Assembly: GCF_024519465.1 (NCBI RefSeq)
Contig: NZ_JALJRW010000022.1
Location: 1-62,222, forward strand
DNA from: Stenotrophomonas sp. Ste86
GTDB lineage: Bacteria; Pseudomonadota; Gammaproteobacteria; Xanthomonadales; Xanthomonadaceae
Reading direction: 5' to 3'
Length of the DNA: 62,222 bases
Of this stretch, positions 17,374-26,156 are shown piece after piece; the first letter of the stretch is position 1; every line of letters starts with the position of its first letter. Below the pieces are notes generated by a model, which was given only the letters and a program-made list of their open reading frames with translations, had not been told where the DNA came from and ran no database searches. Made by a program: the position numbers and the translations under genes.

Positions 17374-20300
17374 ATGTCCACTTCCCGTTTCGTACATCTC
17401 CACGTCCACACCGAGTTTTCGCTGGCGGATTCGACCATCCGTGTCCCGGCGAAGCCGGAGCAGGCTGACCCGAAGAAAGCCAAGCAGGCCAACCTGCTCA
17501 GCCGCGCTGTCGAACTGAAACTGCCTGCCCTGGCAGTGACCGACCTGAACAACCTGTTCGCCCTGGTCAAGTTCTACAAGGCCGCCGAAACCGTCGGCAT
17601 CAAGCCCATCGCCGGCGCCGACATCATGATCGCCGAAGAGGGCATGACCCCCTGGCGCATGACCCTGCTCTGCCGCGACCGCGAAGGCTACCTCAGCCTC
17701 TCCCGCCTGCTCACCCGCGCGTGGATGGAAGGCCACCGCCCCGAAGGCGGCGTCGCTGTCCATCCGGACTGGCTCAAGGCCGGCTGCCACAACCTGTTTG
17801 CGTTGGCCGGCCGCGACAGCCTCGCCGGCCGCCTGGCCAACGAAGGCCGCCACGACCTGGCCGAGCAGCAGCTCGCCGACTGGCAGCGCGTGTTCGGCGA
17901 CGGCCTGCATCTCGAACTGACCCGCACCGGGCGTGACGGCGAAGAAGCCTTCAACCAGTTTGCCCTGCTGGCCGCCGGCCAGCGTGGCCTGCCGGTGATC
18001 GCCAGCAATGACGTCCGCTTCCTGCAGCCGGAAGATTTCAACGCCCACGAAGCGCGCGTCTGCATCTCCTCCGGCCGTGTCCTGGATGATCCCAAGCGCC
18101 CGCGCGACTACAGCGACCAGCAGTACCTCAAGTCGGCCGAGGACATGTGCGCGCTGTTTGCCGACATTCCCGACGCGATCGACAACACGATCGCGCTGGC
18201 CGAACGCTGCAACATCGAAATGCGCCTGGGCACCTACTTCCTGCCCAACTACCCGGTGCCCGAAAACGAAACGCTCGACAGCTGGATCTGCAGCGAATCG
18301 CGCAAAGGCCTGGACGCGCGCCTCGAAAAGAACCCGCTGGCCGAAGGCAAGACCCGCGCCGACTACGTCGAACGCCTCGAGTTTGAACTGGCCACCATCA
18401 TCAAGATGGGCTTCCCCGGCTACTTCCTGATCGTGGCCGACTTCATCCAGTGGGGCAAAAACCAGGGCATCCCGATCGGCCCCGGCCGCGGTTCCGGTGC
18501 CGGTTCACTGGTGGCCTGGGCGCTGCAGATCACCGACCTGGACCCGATCCCGTACAACCTGCTGTTCGAGCGGTTCCTCAACCCCGAACGCGTGTCGATG
18601 CCCGACTTCGACATCGACTTCTGCATGGACCGCCGCGACGAAGTCATCGACTACGTCGCGCGCAAGTACGGCCGCGACCGCGTCAGCCAGATCATCACCT
18701 ACGGCACCATGGCCGCCAAGGCCGTGGTGCGCGACTCCGGGCGCGTGCTCGGCTTCCCGTATGGCCTGGTCGACGGCGTCTCCAAGCTGATCCCCAACAT
18801 CCTGGGCATCTCGCTCAAGGACGCCATGGGCGAAGGCAAGGATTCGGAAATGGCCTCGCCGGAGCTGATCCAGCGCTACCAGAACGAAGACGATGTCCGC
18901 GACCTGATCGACCTGGCCCGCCAGCTCGAAGACCTCACCCGCAATGCCGGCAAGCACGCCGGTGGCGTGGTGATCGCGCCCGAACCGCTGGCCGAGTTCT
19001 GCCCACTGTTCGCCGAACACGACGAAGGCGGCCGCGGCCGCAACCCGGTCACCCAGTTCGACAAGAACGACGTCGAAGAAATCGGCCTGGTCAAGTTCGA
19101 CTTCCTCGGCCTGCGCACGCTGACGATCATCGACTGGGCGGTCAAGGCGATCAACAAGCGCCACGAGCGCGCGGGCATTCCGCCGGTGGACATCACCGCG
19201 CTACCGCTGGACGACGCGGCCACCTACAAGGACATCTTCGCCAACGGCAATACCGGCGCGGTGTTCCAGTTCGAATCCTCGGGCATGCGCCGCCTGCTGA
19301 AAGACGCGCGCCCCGACCGCTTCGAAGATCTCATCGCGCTGGTGTCGCTGTACCGCCCCGGCCCGATGGACCTGATTCCCTCCTTCAATGCGCGAAAGCA
19401 CGGGCAGGAAGAAATCATCTATCCCGATCCGCGCACCGAAGCGATCCTGAAAGACACCTACGGCATCATGGTGTACCAGGAGCAGGTCATGCAGATGGCG
19501 CAGATCGTCGGCGGTTACTCGCTGGGCGGCGCGGACCTGCTGCGGCGCGCGATGGGCAAGAAGGTGCCGGCCGAAATGGCCAAGCACCGCGAGATCTTCC
19601 GCGAAGGTGCGGCCAAGGACGGGGTCAGCGAGGCCAAGGCCGACGCGATCTTCGACCTGATGGAGAAGTTCGCCGGCTACGGCTTCAACAAGTCGCACGC
19701 CGCCGCCTACGCGTTGGTGAGCTACCAGACCGCCTGGCTCAAGCGCCACTACCCGGCCGAGTTCATGGCCGCGACGCTGTCCTCGGACATGGACAACACC
19801 GACAAGGTGGTCGGCTTCCTGGCAGAGGTGCGCAACCTCGGCCTGACCGTGTTGCCGCCGCGGGTCAACGCGTCCGCCTACATGTTCGAAGCGTCCAGCG
19901 CCGACACCATCCAGTACGGCCTCGGCGCGATCAAGGGCGTCGGCCAGGGCGCATGCGAAGCGGTGGTGGAAGAGCGCCAGCGCGGTGGTCCGTATGAATC
20001 GCTGCTGGATTTCTGCATGCGCGCCGAATCGGGCAAGCTCAACCGGCGCACGCTCGAAGCGATGATCAACTGCGGCGCGATGGACGGCCTGGGCAAGAAC
20101 CGCGCCTCGCTGATGCTGCAGTTGCCTGAAGTGCTCAAGGCCACCGACCAGATCACCCGCGAGAAGGCCTCCGGGCAGAATTCGCTGTTCGGCGCGCCCA
20201 GCCCGAAGAGCACCGCGATGCAGCTGGACCTGCCCGAAGCCAAGGAATGGGCACTGGGCCAGCTCCTCGATGGCGAGCGCGACACGCTCGGCTTCTACCT

Positions 20301-20955
20301 GAGCGGCCACCCGTTCGATCCCTACGCCGAGGACGTCAAGGAACTGGTCGGCACCGACCTGGGCATGCTCGAACGCCTGATCCCGCCGGCGCGCCCGAGC
20401 AAGGACGGGGAGAAGCGCGCGTGGCGCCAGGAAACCCCGGTGATCCTGGCCGGCCAGGTGGTCGGCGTGCGCCGCAAGGGCGAAAGCCAGGTCTTCATGC
20501 AGCTGGAAGACAGCAAGGGCCGCGTGGAGTGCAGTGCCTTCACCGACGGCCTGGCCGAATTCGGCCACCTGATGACCAAGGACCGCATCCTGATCGTCAA
20601 GGGTGGCCTGCGCGAAGACGAATTCAACGGCGGCTACGCGTTGCGCCTGCGCCAGTGCTGGGATTACGACGAGGTGTGCGCCAACTACGCCACGCGTCTG
20701 TCGCTGCGCCTTGACCTGCGCCAGGGCGACCCGGCGTGGTCGCGCATCAACGCGCTGCTGGATCGTCACCGCCCCGGCCGCACACCGCTGCGCCTGGATC
20801 TGCTGCTCGGTTCCGAACAGGGACCGGTGGCCGGCATGCTCGACGTGGCCGGCGATACCGCCGTGCGCGTGGACAGCCACCTGGTCGACGCCCTGCGCGC
20901 CGATCCCGCCGTGCGCACCCTGAAGGTGCGCTACAGCCCGCCGTGGGCCAACTGA
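17374..20955 (+). CDS. dnaE: DNA polymerase III subunit alpha
   Basis: Catalytic subunit of the replicative polymerase (1193 residues). An N-terminal PHP domain opens HLHVHTEFSLADS (His8/His10/His12). The C-family polymerase palm has PDFDIDF at 410-416 with Asp411/Asp413 and the third catalytic Asp576 in KFDFLGLRTL. The fingers include KVPAEMAKHREIF and GYGFNKSHAAAYALVSYQTAWLK. A tandem HhH segment and an OB fold (VILAGQVVGVRRKGESQVFMQLED) complete the C-terminal half. Length and order are those of the DnaE1 type. It is separated from rnhB by 921 bp of repeats and followed by a lipoprotein and accA. Confidence 0.98.
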   Translation: MSTSRFVHLHVHTEFSLADSTIRVPAKPEQADPKKAKQANLLSRAVELKLPALAVTDLNNLFALVKFYKAAETVGIKPIAGADIMIAEEGMTPWRMTLLCRDREGYLSLSRLLTRAWMEGHRPEGGVAVHPDWLKAGCHNLFALAGRDSLAGRLANEGRHDLAEQQLADWQRVFGDGLHLELTRTGRDGEEAFNQFALLAAGQRGLPVIASNDVRFLQPEDFNAHEARVCISSGRVLDDPKRPRDYSDQQYLKSAEDMCALFADIPDAIDNTIALAERCNIEMRLGTYFLPNYPVPENETLDSWICSESRKGLDARLEKNPLAEGKTRADYVERLEFELATIIKMGFPGYFLIVADFIQWGKNQGIPIGPGRGSGAGSLVAWALQITDLDPIPYNLLFERFLNPERVSMPDFDIDFCMDRRDEVIDYVARKYGRDRVSQIITYGTMAAKAVVRDSGRVLGFPYGLVDGVSKLIPNILGISLKDAMGEGKDSEMASPELIQRYQNEDDVRDLIDLARQLEDLTRNAGKHAGGVVIAPEPLAEFCPLFAEHDEGGRGRNPVTQFDKNDVEEIGLVKFDFLGLRTLTIIDWAVKAINKRHERAGIPPVDITALPLDDAATYKDIFANGNTGAVFQFESSGMRRLLKDARPDRFEDLIALVSLYRPGPMDLIPSFNARKHGQEEIIYPDPRTEAILKDTYGIMVYQEQVMQMAQIVGGYSLGGADLLRRAMGKKVPAEMAKHREIFREGAAKDGVSEAKADAIFDLMEKFAGYGFNKSHAAAYALVSYQTAWLKRHYPAEFMAATLSSDMDNTDKVVGFLAEVRNLGLTVLPPRVNASAYMFEASSADTIQYGLGAIKGVGQGACEAVVEERQRGGPYESLLDFCMRAESGKLNRRTLEAMINCGAMDGLGKNRASLMLQLPEVLKATDQITREKASGQNSLFGAPSPKSTAMQLDLPEAKEWALGQLLDGERDTLGFYLSGHPFDPYAEDVKELVGTDLGMLERLIPPARPSKDGEKRAWRQETPVILAGQVVGVRRKGESQVFMQLEDSKGRVECSAFTDGLAEFGHLMTKDRILIVKGGLREDEFNGGYALRLRQCWDYDEVCANYATRLSLRLDLRQGDPAWSRINALLDRHRPGRTPLRLDLLLGSEQGPVAGMLDVAGDTAVRVDSHLVDALRADPAVRTLKVRYSPPWAN

Positions 20956-20986
20956 CCCGCGCCCTCCGCACTACAGGTACTTTGTT

Positions 20987-21859
20987 TTGATCAAGCGTTT
21001 GACCGTGCTGCTGCTCGCAGCCGTTGCCGTCACCGGCTGTTCCAGCCCGTCCCAGACCTTCGAGATCGACAACCCGGGCGATACACCGTTGACCCTGCGC
21101 ATCGACGGCAACGAACTGCCGATCGCCGCGCACGCCTCGCGCCCGGTCAAGCTCAAGCCCGGCGAACACCGCCTGCAGACCCCGGCGCTGGGCGATGTGC
21201 GGTTCATCGTGTACGCGCGTGGCAAGGGCGGTCTGATCAACCCGACCCTGGGCGAGTACGTGATCGCCAGCGAGATCTACGTCACCGACGAAGACAAGCT
21301 CAAGCACTTCGGCGCCCCCGGCAACCACATCGAACTGGGCGGGGTCGGCTTCGACGGTCCGTACAGCACGACCCATGCGCTGTTCATCGACCAGGCCTGG
21401 ACGTTTGGCGTGCGCGAGCCGTTCCCGGACGAACAGACCGTGGCCCATGTGGACGAGAGCGGCGGCCGGATCAGCACCAAGATCTTCACCGCCGCCGACT
21501 TCATCGCCTACGCCGAAGCCACCGCCGGCCAGCCCGGTGCCTACCGACGCCAGCAGCCGGCCGGCTACCAGCCCCCGCACTACACGCTGGAGGCCGCCCC
21601 GACCACGCTGCCGCCGCTGGACCCGGTCTTCGACGCCCATGCCGGCCCCCTGCGTGAGCTGTACGCGCGCTACCTCCGGGCCACCACGGCCGACGCCCAG
21701 CTGCAGCTGCAGCAGGAGGCGCTGCAGGCGCAGATCGCCTTCACCGTCGCCACCGCCGCGCTGGGCTCGGGCCTGCCGGTCGACGCCAACAAGGCCTACA
21801 ACACCTTCGTCGACACCCGCAGCACCCTGATGGGCAGTGCCGCGCTGGTGGTGCCCTGA
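20987..21859 (+). CDS. Predicted lipoprotein between dnaE and accA
   Basis: A 290-residue predicted lipoprotein of unknown function. A signal peptide (MIKRLTVLLLAAVAVTGC) ends in a VTGC lipobox with Cys18 as the acylated residue. The mature part begins with a beta-rich domain resembling PEGA-like or carbohydrate-binding modules in outline (FEIDNPGDTPLTLRIDG, then KPGEHRLQT). That resemblance is only an impression. A Pro/Tyr-rich linker and a helical C-terminus with Gln/Ala-rich heptads (AQLQLQQEALQAQ) follow. The start is TTG 20987, the only start that gives a complete signal peptide. It lies 31 bp after dnaE. Confidence 0.8.
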   Translation: MIKRLTVLLLAAVAVTGCSSPSQTFEIDNPGDTPLTLRIDGNELPIAAHASRPVKLKPGEHRLQTPALGDVRFIVYARGKGGLINPTLGEYVIASEIYVTDEDKLKHFGAPGNHIELGGVGFDGPYSTTHALFIDQAWTFGVREPFPDEQTVAHVDESGGRISTKIFTAADFIAYAEATAGQPGAYRRQQPAGYQPPHYTLEAAPTTLPPLDPVFDAHAGPLRELYARYLRATTADAQLQLQQEALQAQIAFTVATAALGSGLPVDANKAYNTFVDTRSTLMGSAALVVP

Positions 21860-21972
21860 GCTGACTGGCGCGCCCCGTCCCGCTGCGCTACCGTCGGTTT
21901 CCAGACGAGGGCGTACGGGGCTTTTCGGCGCATTCGGCTACACTTTCCCTCTTTTCTTCACGACGGTTTCCG

Positions 21973-22932
21973 ATGAATCCGAACTACCTCGACTTCGAGC
22001 AACCCATCGCTGATCTGGAGGCGAAGATCCAGGAACTGCGCAGTGCCAGCGCAGGCCCTGCGGTCAATGTCGAGGCCGAGGTGCATGCCCTGCGGGACAA
22101 GCTGCGCGTGCGCACCGCGCAGATCTTCCGCAACCTGTCCTCGTGGCAGATCCTGCAGCTGGCCCGCCACCCCTCGCGCCCGTACACCGCCGACTACATC
22201 CGCATCTTCTGCGATGAGTTCCAGGAGTTGGCCGGCGACCGCGCCTTCGCCGACGACAAGGCCATCATGGGCGGCCTGGCCCGCATCGGTGGCCGGTCGG
22301 TGATGCTGATCGGGCACCAGAAGGGCCGCGACACCAAGGAAAAGATCAAGCGCAACTTCGGCATGCCCAAGCCGGAGGGCTACCGCAAGGCGCTGCGCCT
22401 GATGAAGATGGCCGAACGCTTCGGCCTGCCGGTGCTGACCCTGATCGACACTGCCGGCGCCTGGCCGGGCATCGACGCCGAATCGCGCGGCCAGTCCGAA
22501 GCGATCGCGCGCAACCTGCTGGAAATGGCCGAGCTGAAGGTGCCGGTGATCTGCACCGTGATCGGCGAAGGCGGCTCCGGTGGCGCCCTGGCGCTGGGCG
22601 TGGGCGACCGCACCGTGATGCTGGAATACAGCGTGTATTCCACCATCACCCCCGAAGGCTGCGCCTCGATCCTGTGGAAGGACGCCGGCAAGGCCAAGGA
22701 CGCCGCCGAGCAGCTGGGCATGACCGCCCCGCGCCTGAAGGGCCTGGGCCTGATCGACAAGGTCGTGCGCGAGCCGACCGGCGGCGCCCACCGCAACCCG
22801 AACCAGATGGGCAAGCGCCTGAAGGCCGTGCTGCTCAACGAACTGGACGAACTGCAGAAGCTGTCGGTGGACGAACTGCTGGCCAGGCGTTACACGCGCC
22901 TGCGCAGCTACGGCACCTACGAGACGGTCTGA
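21973..22932 (+). CDS. accA: Acetyl-CoA carboxylase carboxyltransferase subunit alpha
   Basis: Alpha subunit (319 residues) of the carboxyltransferase that, with AccD, moves CO2 from carboxybiotin to acetyl-CoA, the first committed step of fatty-acid synthesis. [20 protein letters not shown] opens the protein. The crotonase-type core shows [16 protein letters not shown] and the oxyanion region [15 protein letters not shown]. Its position after dnaE is conserved in gammaproteobacteria. The 113-bp gap before it holds AT-richer sequence that probably contains its promoter. Confidence 0.98.
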   Translation: MNPNYLDFEQPIADLEAKIQELRSASAGPAVNVEAEVHALRDKLRVRTAQIFRNLSSWQILQLARHPSRPYTADYIRIFCDEFQELAGDRAFADDKAIMGGLARIGGRSVMLIGHQKGRDTKEKIKRNFGMPKPEGYRKALRLMKMAERFGLPVLTLIDTAGAWPGIDAESRGQSEAIARNLLEMAELKVPVICTVIGEGGSGGALALGVGDRTVMLEYSVYSTITPEGCASILWKDAGKAKDAAEQLGMTAPRLKGLGLIDKVVREPTGGAHRNPNQMGKRLKAVLLNELDELQKLSVDELLARRYTRLRSYGTYETV

Positions 22933-22954
22933 GCCGCGGCTCGATCGGCAAAAG

Positions 22955-22978
22955 GTAGAGCCGACCGTTGGTCGGCTG
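22955..22978 (+). repeat. SMAG-type REP palindrome
   Basis: GTAGAGCCGACC with GGTCGGCT around a GTT centre, 22 bp after the accA stop. It is a GTAG-headed REP of the GAGCCGACC subtype. Confidence 0.8.
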
Positions 22979-23010
22979 CCGTTGCGGCTGCCGCTGCAAC
23001 CACCTCCCCG

Positions 23011-23345
23011 GTAGTGCCGGCCGCTGGCCGGCTCCCGATACCGCTGGACACGTTGGGGAGAGCCGGCCAGCGGCCGGCCCTACACGAACGCGGCCGCTAC
23101 CGCCCCGGCCGCCCCCTCAGAACGGCTTTGCCAACACCAGCCACACCACGCCGATGCACAGCACCAGCGGCCGTTACCCTCCCGGTAGTGCCGGCCGCTG
23201 GCCGGCTCCCGATACCGCTGGACACCTTGGGGAGAGCCGGCCAGCCGCCGGCCCTACACGAGCGCGGCCGCTACCGCCCCGGCCGCCCCCTCAGAACGGC
23301 TTGGCCAGCACCAGCCACACCACGCCGATGAACAGCACCAGCGGC
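23011..23345. repeat. 174-bp-period direct duplication of a SMAG pair plus the hemJ 3' end
   Basis: 23011-23171 and 23185-23345 are 161-bp direct repeats with six mismatches and a 174-bp offset. Each unit holds two SMAG palindromes in opposite orientation, then the last 55 or so bases of hemJ on the minus strand, stop codon included. The right-hand unit is the true gene end (stop at 23291). The left-hand one is a detached copy with its stop at 23117-23119. Confidence 0.93.
23117..23171 (-). pseudogene. Duplicated hemJ C-terminal fragment
   Basis: This stretch repeats the last codons of hemJ, including the stop, with four substitutions. One of them would change a Phe codon to Cys. It has no start and no upstream coding continuity, so it is a passive by-product of the 174-bp duplication. 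Confidence 0.88.
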
Positions 23346-23746
23346 AGCTCGTTGAACCAGCGCAGCGCACGCGAGGACGGCAACCGCCTGCCGCGCAGGC
23401 TGCCCTTCAACAGGCGCCCGGTCCAGGTGTAATACACCAGCAGCAGCACCACCAGCCCGAGCTTGGCGTGCAGCCAGCCGGCCGCACCGGGTGCGACCAT
23501 CGTCGGGAAATCGGGAATCACCTTGTAGCCCAGCCACAGCAGCAGCCCCAGGATCAGCGCCAGGCCGAACATCATGTGGCCGAACTTGTACAGGCGCAGG
23601 CCCATCAGCTGCAGGCGCTCGGTCACCGGCAGCTGGCCGGCGGTCTCGCTGAGGTTGACCAGGATCCGCGGCAGGTAGAACACCGCCGCCATCCACGCCA
23701 CCACGAACAGCAGATGGAAGGTTTTTACCCAGTAGTAGGACTGCAT
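23291..23746 (-). CDS. hemJ: Protoporphyrinogen oxidase HemJ-type membrane protein
   Basis: A 151-residue integral membrane protein of the HemJ/TIGR00701 family, which oxidises protoporphyrinogen IX in bacteria lacking HemY or HemG. Four hydrophobic helices are evident. The N-terminal hallmark VKTFHLLFVVAWMAAVFYLPRIL contains the conserved His, and a second conserved block AAGWLHAKLGLVVLLLVYYTW follows. The start at 23746 (MQSYYWVKTFH) gives the family N-terminus; upstream in-frame codons are Arg-rich and were not used. The C-terminal end is duplicated nearby. It is divergent from the methyltransferase gene. Confidence 0.9.
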   Translation of the reverse strand: MQSYYWVKTFHLLFVVAWMAAVFYLPRILVNLSETAGQLPVTERLQLMGLRLYKFGHMMFGLALILGLLLWLGYKVIPDFPTMVAPGAAGWLHAKLGLVVLLLVYYTWTGRLLKGSLRGRRLPSSRALRWFNELPLVLFIGVVWLVLAKPF

Positions 23747-23907
23747 GCGCTTGCTCCGGCGGCTGGCGTAAGGTGGCCGCCATTCTCGCATGCCCCGGTG
23801 GAGCCACCGCATGGGTGTCCGCCGCGACCCATCGCCGCACCAGCGCCACGCATCCCGCAGCGCCAGGCCGTACGATAGGCGCCGTTTTCACGACTGCCCC
23901 CAAGCCC

Positions 23908-24504
23908 ATGGACAAGACCTACGACGCCGCTTATTTCCAGCGCTGGTACCAGGCCGACCAGACCGGCGGCGCCGCGCGCCTGGCACGCAAGGTCGCTCTC
24001 GCGGTAGCCAGCGCCGAGTACTACCTGGAACGCCCGATCCGCAGCGTGCTCGATATCGGCTGTGGCGAAGGCGCATGGCGCGCGCCGCTGCTCAAGCTGC
24101 GGCCGCGCGTGCAGTACCTGGGCTTCGACAGCAGCGAGTACGCGGTGCAGCGCTTCGGTCGCAGCCGCAACCTGCACCTGGCCAAGGTCGGCGATTTTGC
24201 CTGGCTGCGGCCGTGCGCCCCGGTGGATCTGCTGGTCTGCTCGGATGTGATGCACTACGTGCCCAGCCGCGAGCTGCGCCCTGCCCTGGACGGCTTCGCC
24301 GAGCTCACCGGCGGCGTGGCGTTCCTGGAAGCATTCAGCGCCGAAGATGCCTTCGACGGCGACCACGAGGGCTTCCAGCCCCGCCCGTCGCGCTGGTACC
24401 GGAGCCATCTCACGAAGACCGGCTTCACCGCGCTGGGCTCGCACTGCTGGCTGTCGCCCGCCCTTGCCGGCCATGCGGCGGCCCTGGAACGCGCAAACCG
24501 CTGA
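23908..24504 (+). CDS. Class I SAM-dependent methyltransferase
   Basis: A 198-residue small Rossmann-fold methyltransferase with unknown substrate. SAM motif I reads SVLDIGCGEGAW near residue 49, followed by an acidic motif II in YLGFDSSEYAV. Motif IV resembles VDLLVCSDVMHYVP. No membrane or extra domain is present. ATG 23908 (MDKTYDAAYFQRWY) is chosen because the 45 upstream in-frame codons look non-coding. There is no operon partner: hemJ is divergent and phaZ starts 97 bp later. Confidence 0.85.
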   Translation: MDKTYDAAYFQRWYQADQTGGAARLARKVALAVASAEYYLERPIRSVLDIGCGEGAWRAPLLKLRPRVQYLGFDSSEYAVQRFGRSRNLHLAKVGDFAWLRPCAPVDLLVCSDVMHYVPSRELRPALDGFAELTGGVAFLEAFSAEDAFDGDHEGFQPRPSRWYRSHLTKTGFTALGSHCWLSPALAGHAAALERANR

Positions 24505-24601
24505 ATCTCCACAACTAATGAGACAGACCCCGTATTAAGGCGCCGATCCCGCCTGTGCGTTATGCTGCGCGGCAACATAAGACCATACATATTCGGACGC
24601 C

Positions 24602-25918
24602 ATGCTCTATCAGCTGCATGAGTTGACCCGCAACATGCTCGCCCCGTGGGTGCACCAGGCCCAGGCCAACGTCAAGTTCTTCGCCAACCAGGGACACTGG
24701 TGGTCGCAGATGCCTGGCGCTGATCGCCTGTCCGCGGTGAATGAGCTGTTCCATCGCATCGGCAAGGATTACGAGAAGCCCGAGTGGGGCATCAACGAAA
24801 TCGAGGTCGATGGCGAGCGCGTGCCGATCGTGGTGCACGAGGAAGTGAGCAAGCCGTTCTGCAAGCTGCTGCGCTTCAAGCGCCACAGCAACGAAGCCGA
24901 ACAGCTGCACACCATGCTCAACCAGCCCTTCGTGCTGGTGGTGGCGCCGTTGTCGGGCCACCACGCCACGCTGCTGCGCGACACCGTGCGCACGCTGCTG
25001 CGCGACCACCGCGTGTATGTCACCGACTGGGTCGATGCGCGCATGGTGCCGGGCAGCGAGGGCGAGTTCGGCCTGGACGATTACATCGCCTACGTGCAGG
25101 AGTTCATCCGCCATCTCGGCGCGGAAAAACTGCACGTGGTGAGCGTGTGCCAGCCCACCGTACCGGTGCTGGCGGCAGTGTCGCTGATGGCCAGTCGTGG
25201 CGAGCCAACCCCGCGCACGCTGGTGATGATGGGCGGCCCGATCGATGCGCGCTGCAGCCCGACGGCGGTCAACAACCTGGCCACGCAGAACCCGTTGTCG
25301 TGGTTCGAGAACAACGTCATCCACACCGTGCCGGGCACCTACCCCGGCGCCGGTCGCAGGGTGTATCCGGGCTTCCTGCAGCACGCGGGATTCCTGTCGA
25401 TGAACCCGAGCCGGCACTTCAGTTCGCACTGGGATTTCTATGCCGACCTTGTCAAGGGCGACATGGAAGATGCCGATGTGCACCGTCGTTTCTACGATGA
25501 GTACAACGCCGTGCTGGACATGCCGGCCAAGTACTACCTGGACACGATTGAAGTGGTGTTCCAGCAGTTCCTGCTGCCGCGCGGGGAGTGGTTCGTCAAC
25601 GGCGAACGCGTGGATCCTTCGGCGATCACCGGCACCGCGCTGCTGAGCATCGAAGGCGAGCTGGACGATATCGCCGGGCTGGGCCAGACCGAAGCGGCGC
25701 AGGCCTTGTGCAGCGGTATTCCGGCCGAGCATCGCGAGCATTTCATCGTCGAGGGCGCCGGCCATTACGGCATCTTCAGCGGGCGTCGCTGGCGCGAAAC
25801 CGTGTACCCGAAGGTGCGGGACTTCTTCGCTGCGCATGCGCAGCCGGCCAATGCCAAGCCGAAGAAAGCGGCCAAGATCGCCAGCAACGTGACCCCGCTG
25901 CGACGTAAAGCAGGCTGA
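24602..25918 (+). CDS. phaZ: Intracellular polyhydroxybutyrate depolymerase
   Basis: An alpha/beta-hydrolase of 438 residues in the intracellular PHB depolymerase family (PhaZ, TIGR01849), which mobilises stored polyhydroxybutyrate. The nucleophile elbow is SVCQPTVP with Cys183 in place of the usual Ser, as in the Ralstonia enzyme. The oxyanion region VLVVAPLSGHHATLLRDTVRTLL and a C-terminal His segment (VEGAGHYGIFSGRRWR) are present. A Lys/Ala-rich tail follows. No signal peptide, phasin or PHA synthase gene is nearby. An AT-rich leader upstream may hold its promoter. Confidence 0.93.
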   Translation: MLYQLHELTRNMLAPWVHQAQANVKFFANQGHWWSQMPGADRLSAVNELFHRIGKDYEKPEWGINEIEVDGERVPIVVHEEVSKPFCKLLRFKRHSNEAEQLHTMLNQPFVLVVAPLSGHHATLLRDTVRTLLRDHRVYVTDWVDARMVPGSEGEFGLDDYIAYVQEFIRHLGAEKLHVVSVCQPTVPVLAAVSLMASRGEPTPRTLVMMGGPIDARCSPTAVNNLATQNPLSWFENNVIHTVPGTYPGAGRRVYPGFLQHAGFLSMNPSRHFSSHWDFYADLVKGDMEDADVHRRFYDEYNAVLDMPAKYYLDTIEVVFQQFLLPRGEWFVNGERVDPSAITGTALLSIEGELDDIAGLGQTEAAQALCSGIPAEHREHFIVEGAGHYGIFSGRRWRETVYPKVRDFFAAHAQPANAKPKKAAKIASNVTPLRRKAG

Positions 25919-25934
25919 AGCCAACGCAATTACG

Positions 25935-26129
25935 GTAGTGCCGGCCGCTGGCCGGCTGCTCTTGCCATCCGGGTAGTGCCGGCCGCTGGCCGGCTGCTCT
26001 TTCATCCTGCATCGCGAGGAGCCGGCCAGCGGCCGGCACTACCCTGGATCTGCATCGCCAGGAGCCGGCCAGCGGCCGGCACTACCCTGGATCTGCATCG
26101 CCAGGAGCCGGCCAGCGGCCGGCACTACC
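25935..26129. repeat. Cluster of five SMAG-type palindromes
   Basis: Two plus-oriented copies (starting at 25935 and 25973) face three minus-oriented copies. The minus copies repeat with a 43-bp period, with CTACC ends at about 26043, 26086 and 26129. All share the GTAGTGCCGGCCGCTGGCC form. They fill the gap between the convergent phaZ and sensor genes. Confidence 0.92.
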
Positions 26130-26156
26130 CTGGATCTGCGTCGCGTCAAGGACGCC

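Noticed and set aside
23117..23171. A separate small gene upstream of hemJ
   Set aside because: It is simply the duplicated hemJ tail with a stop and without a start.
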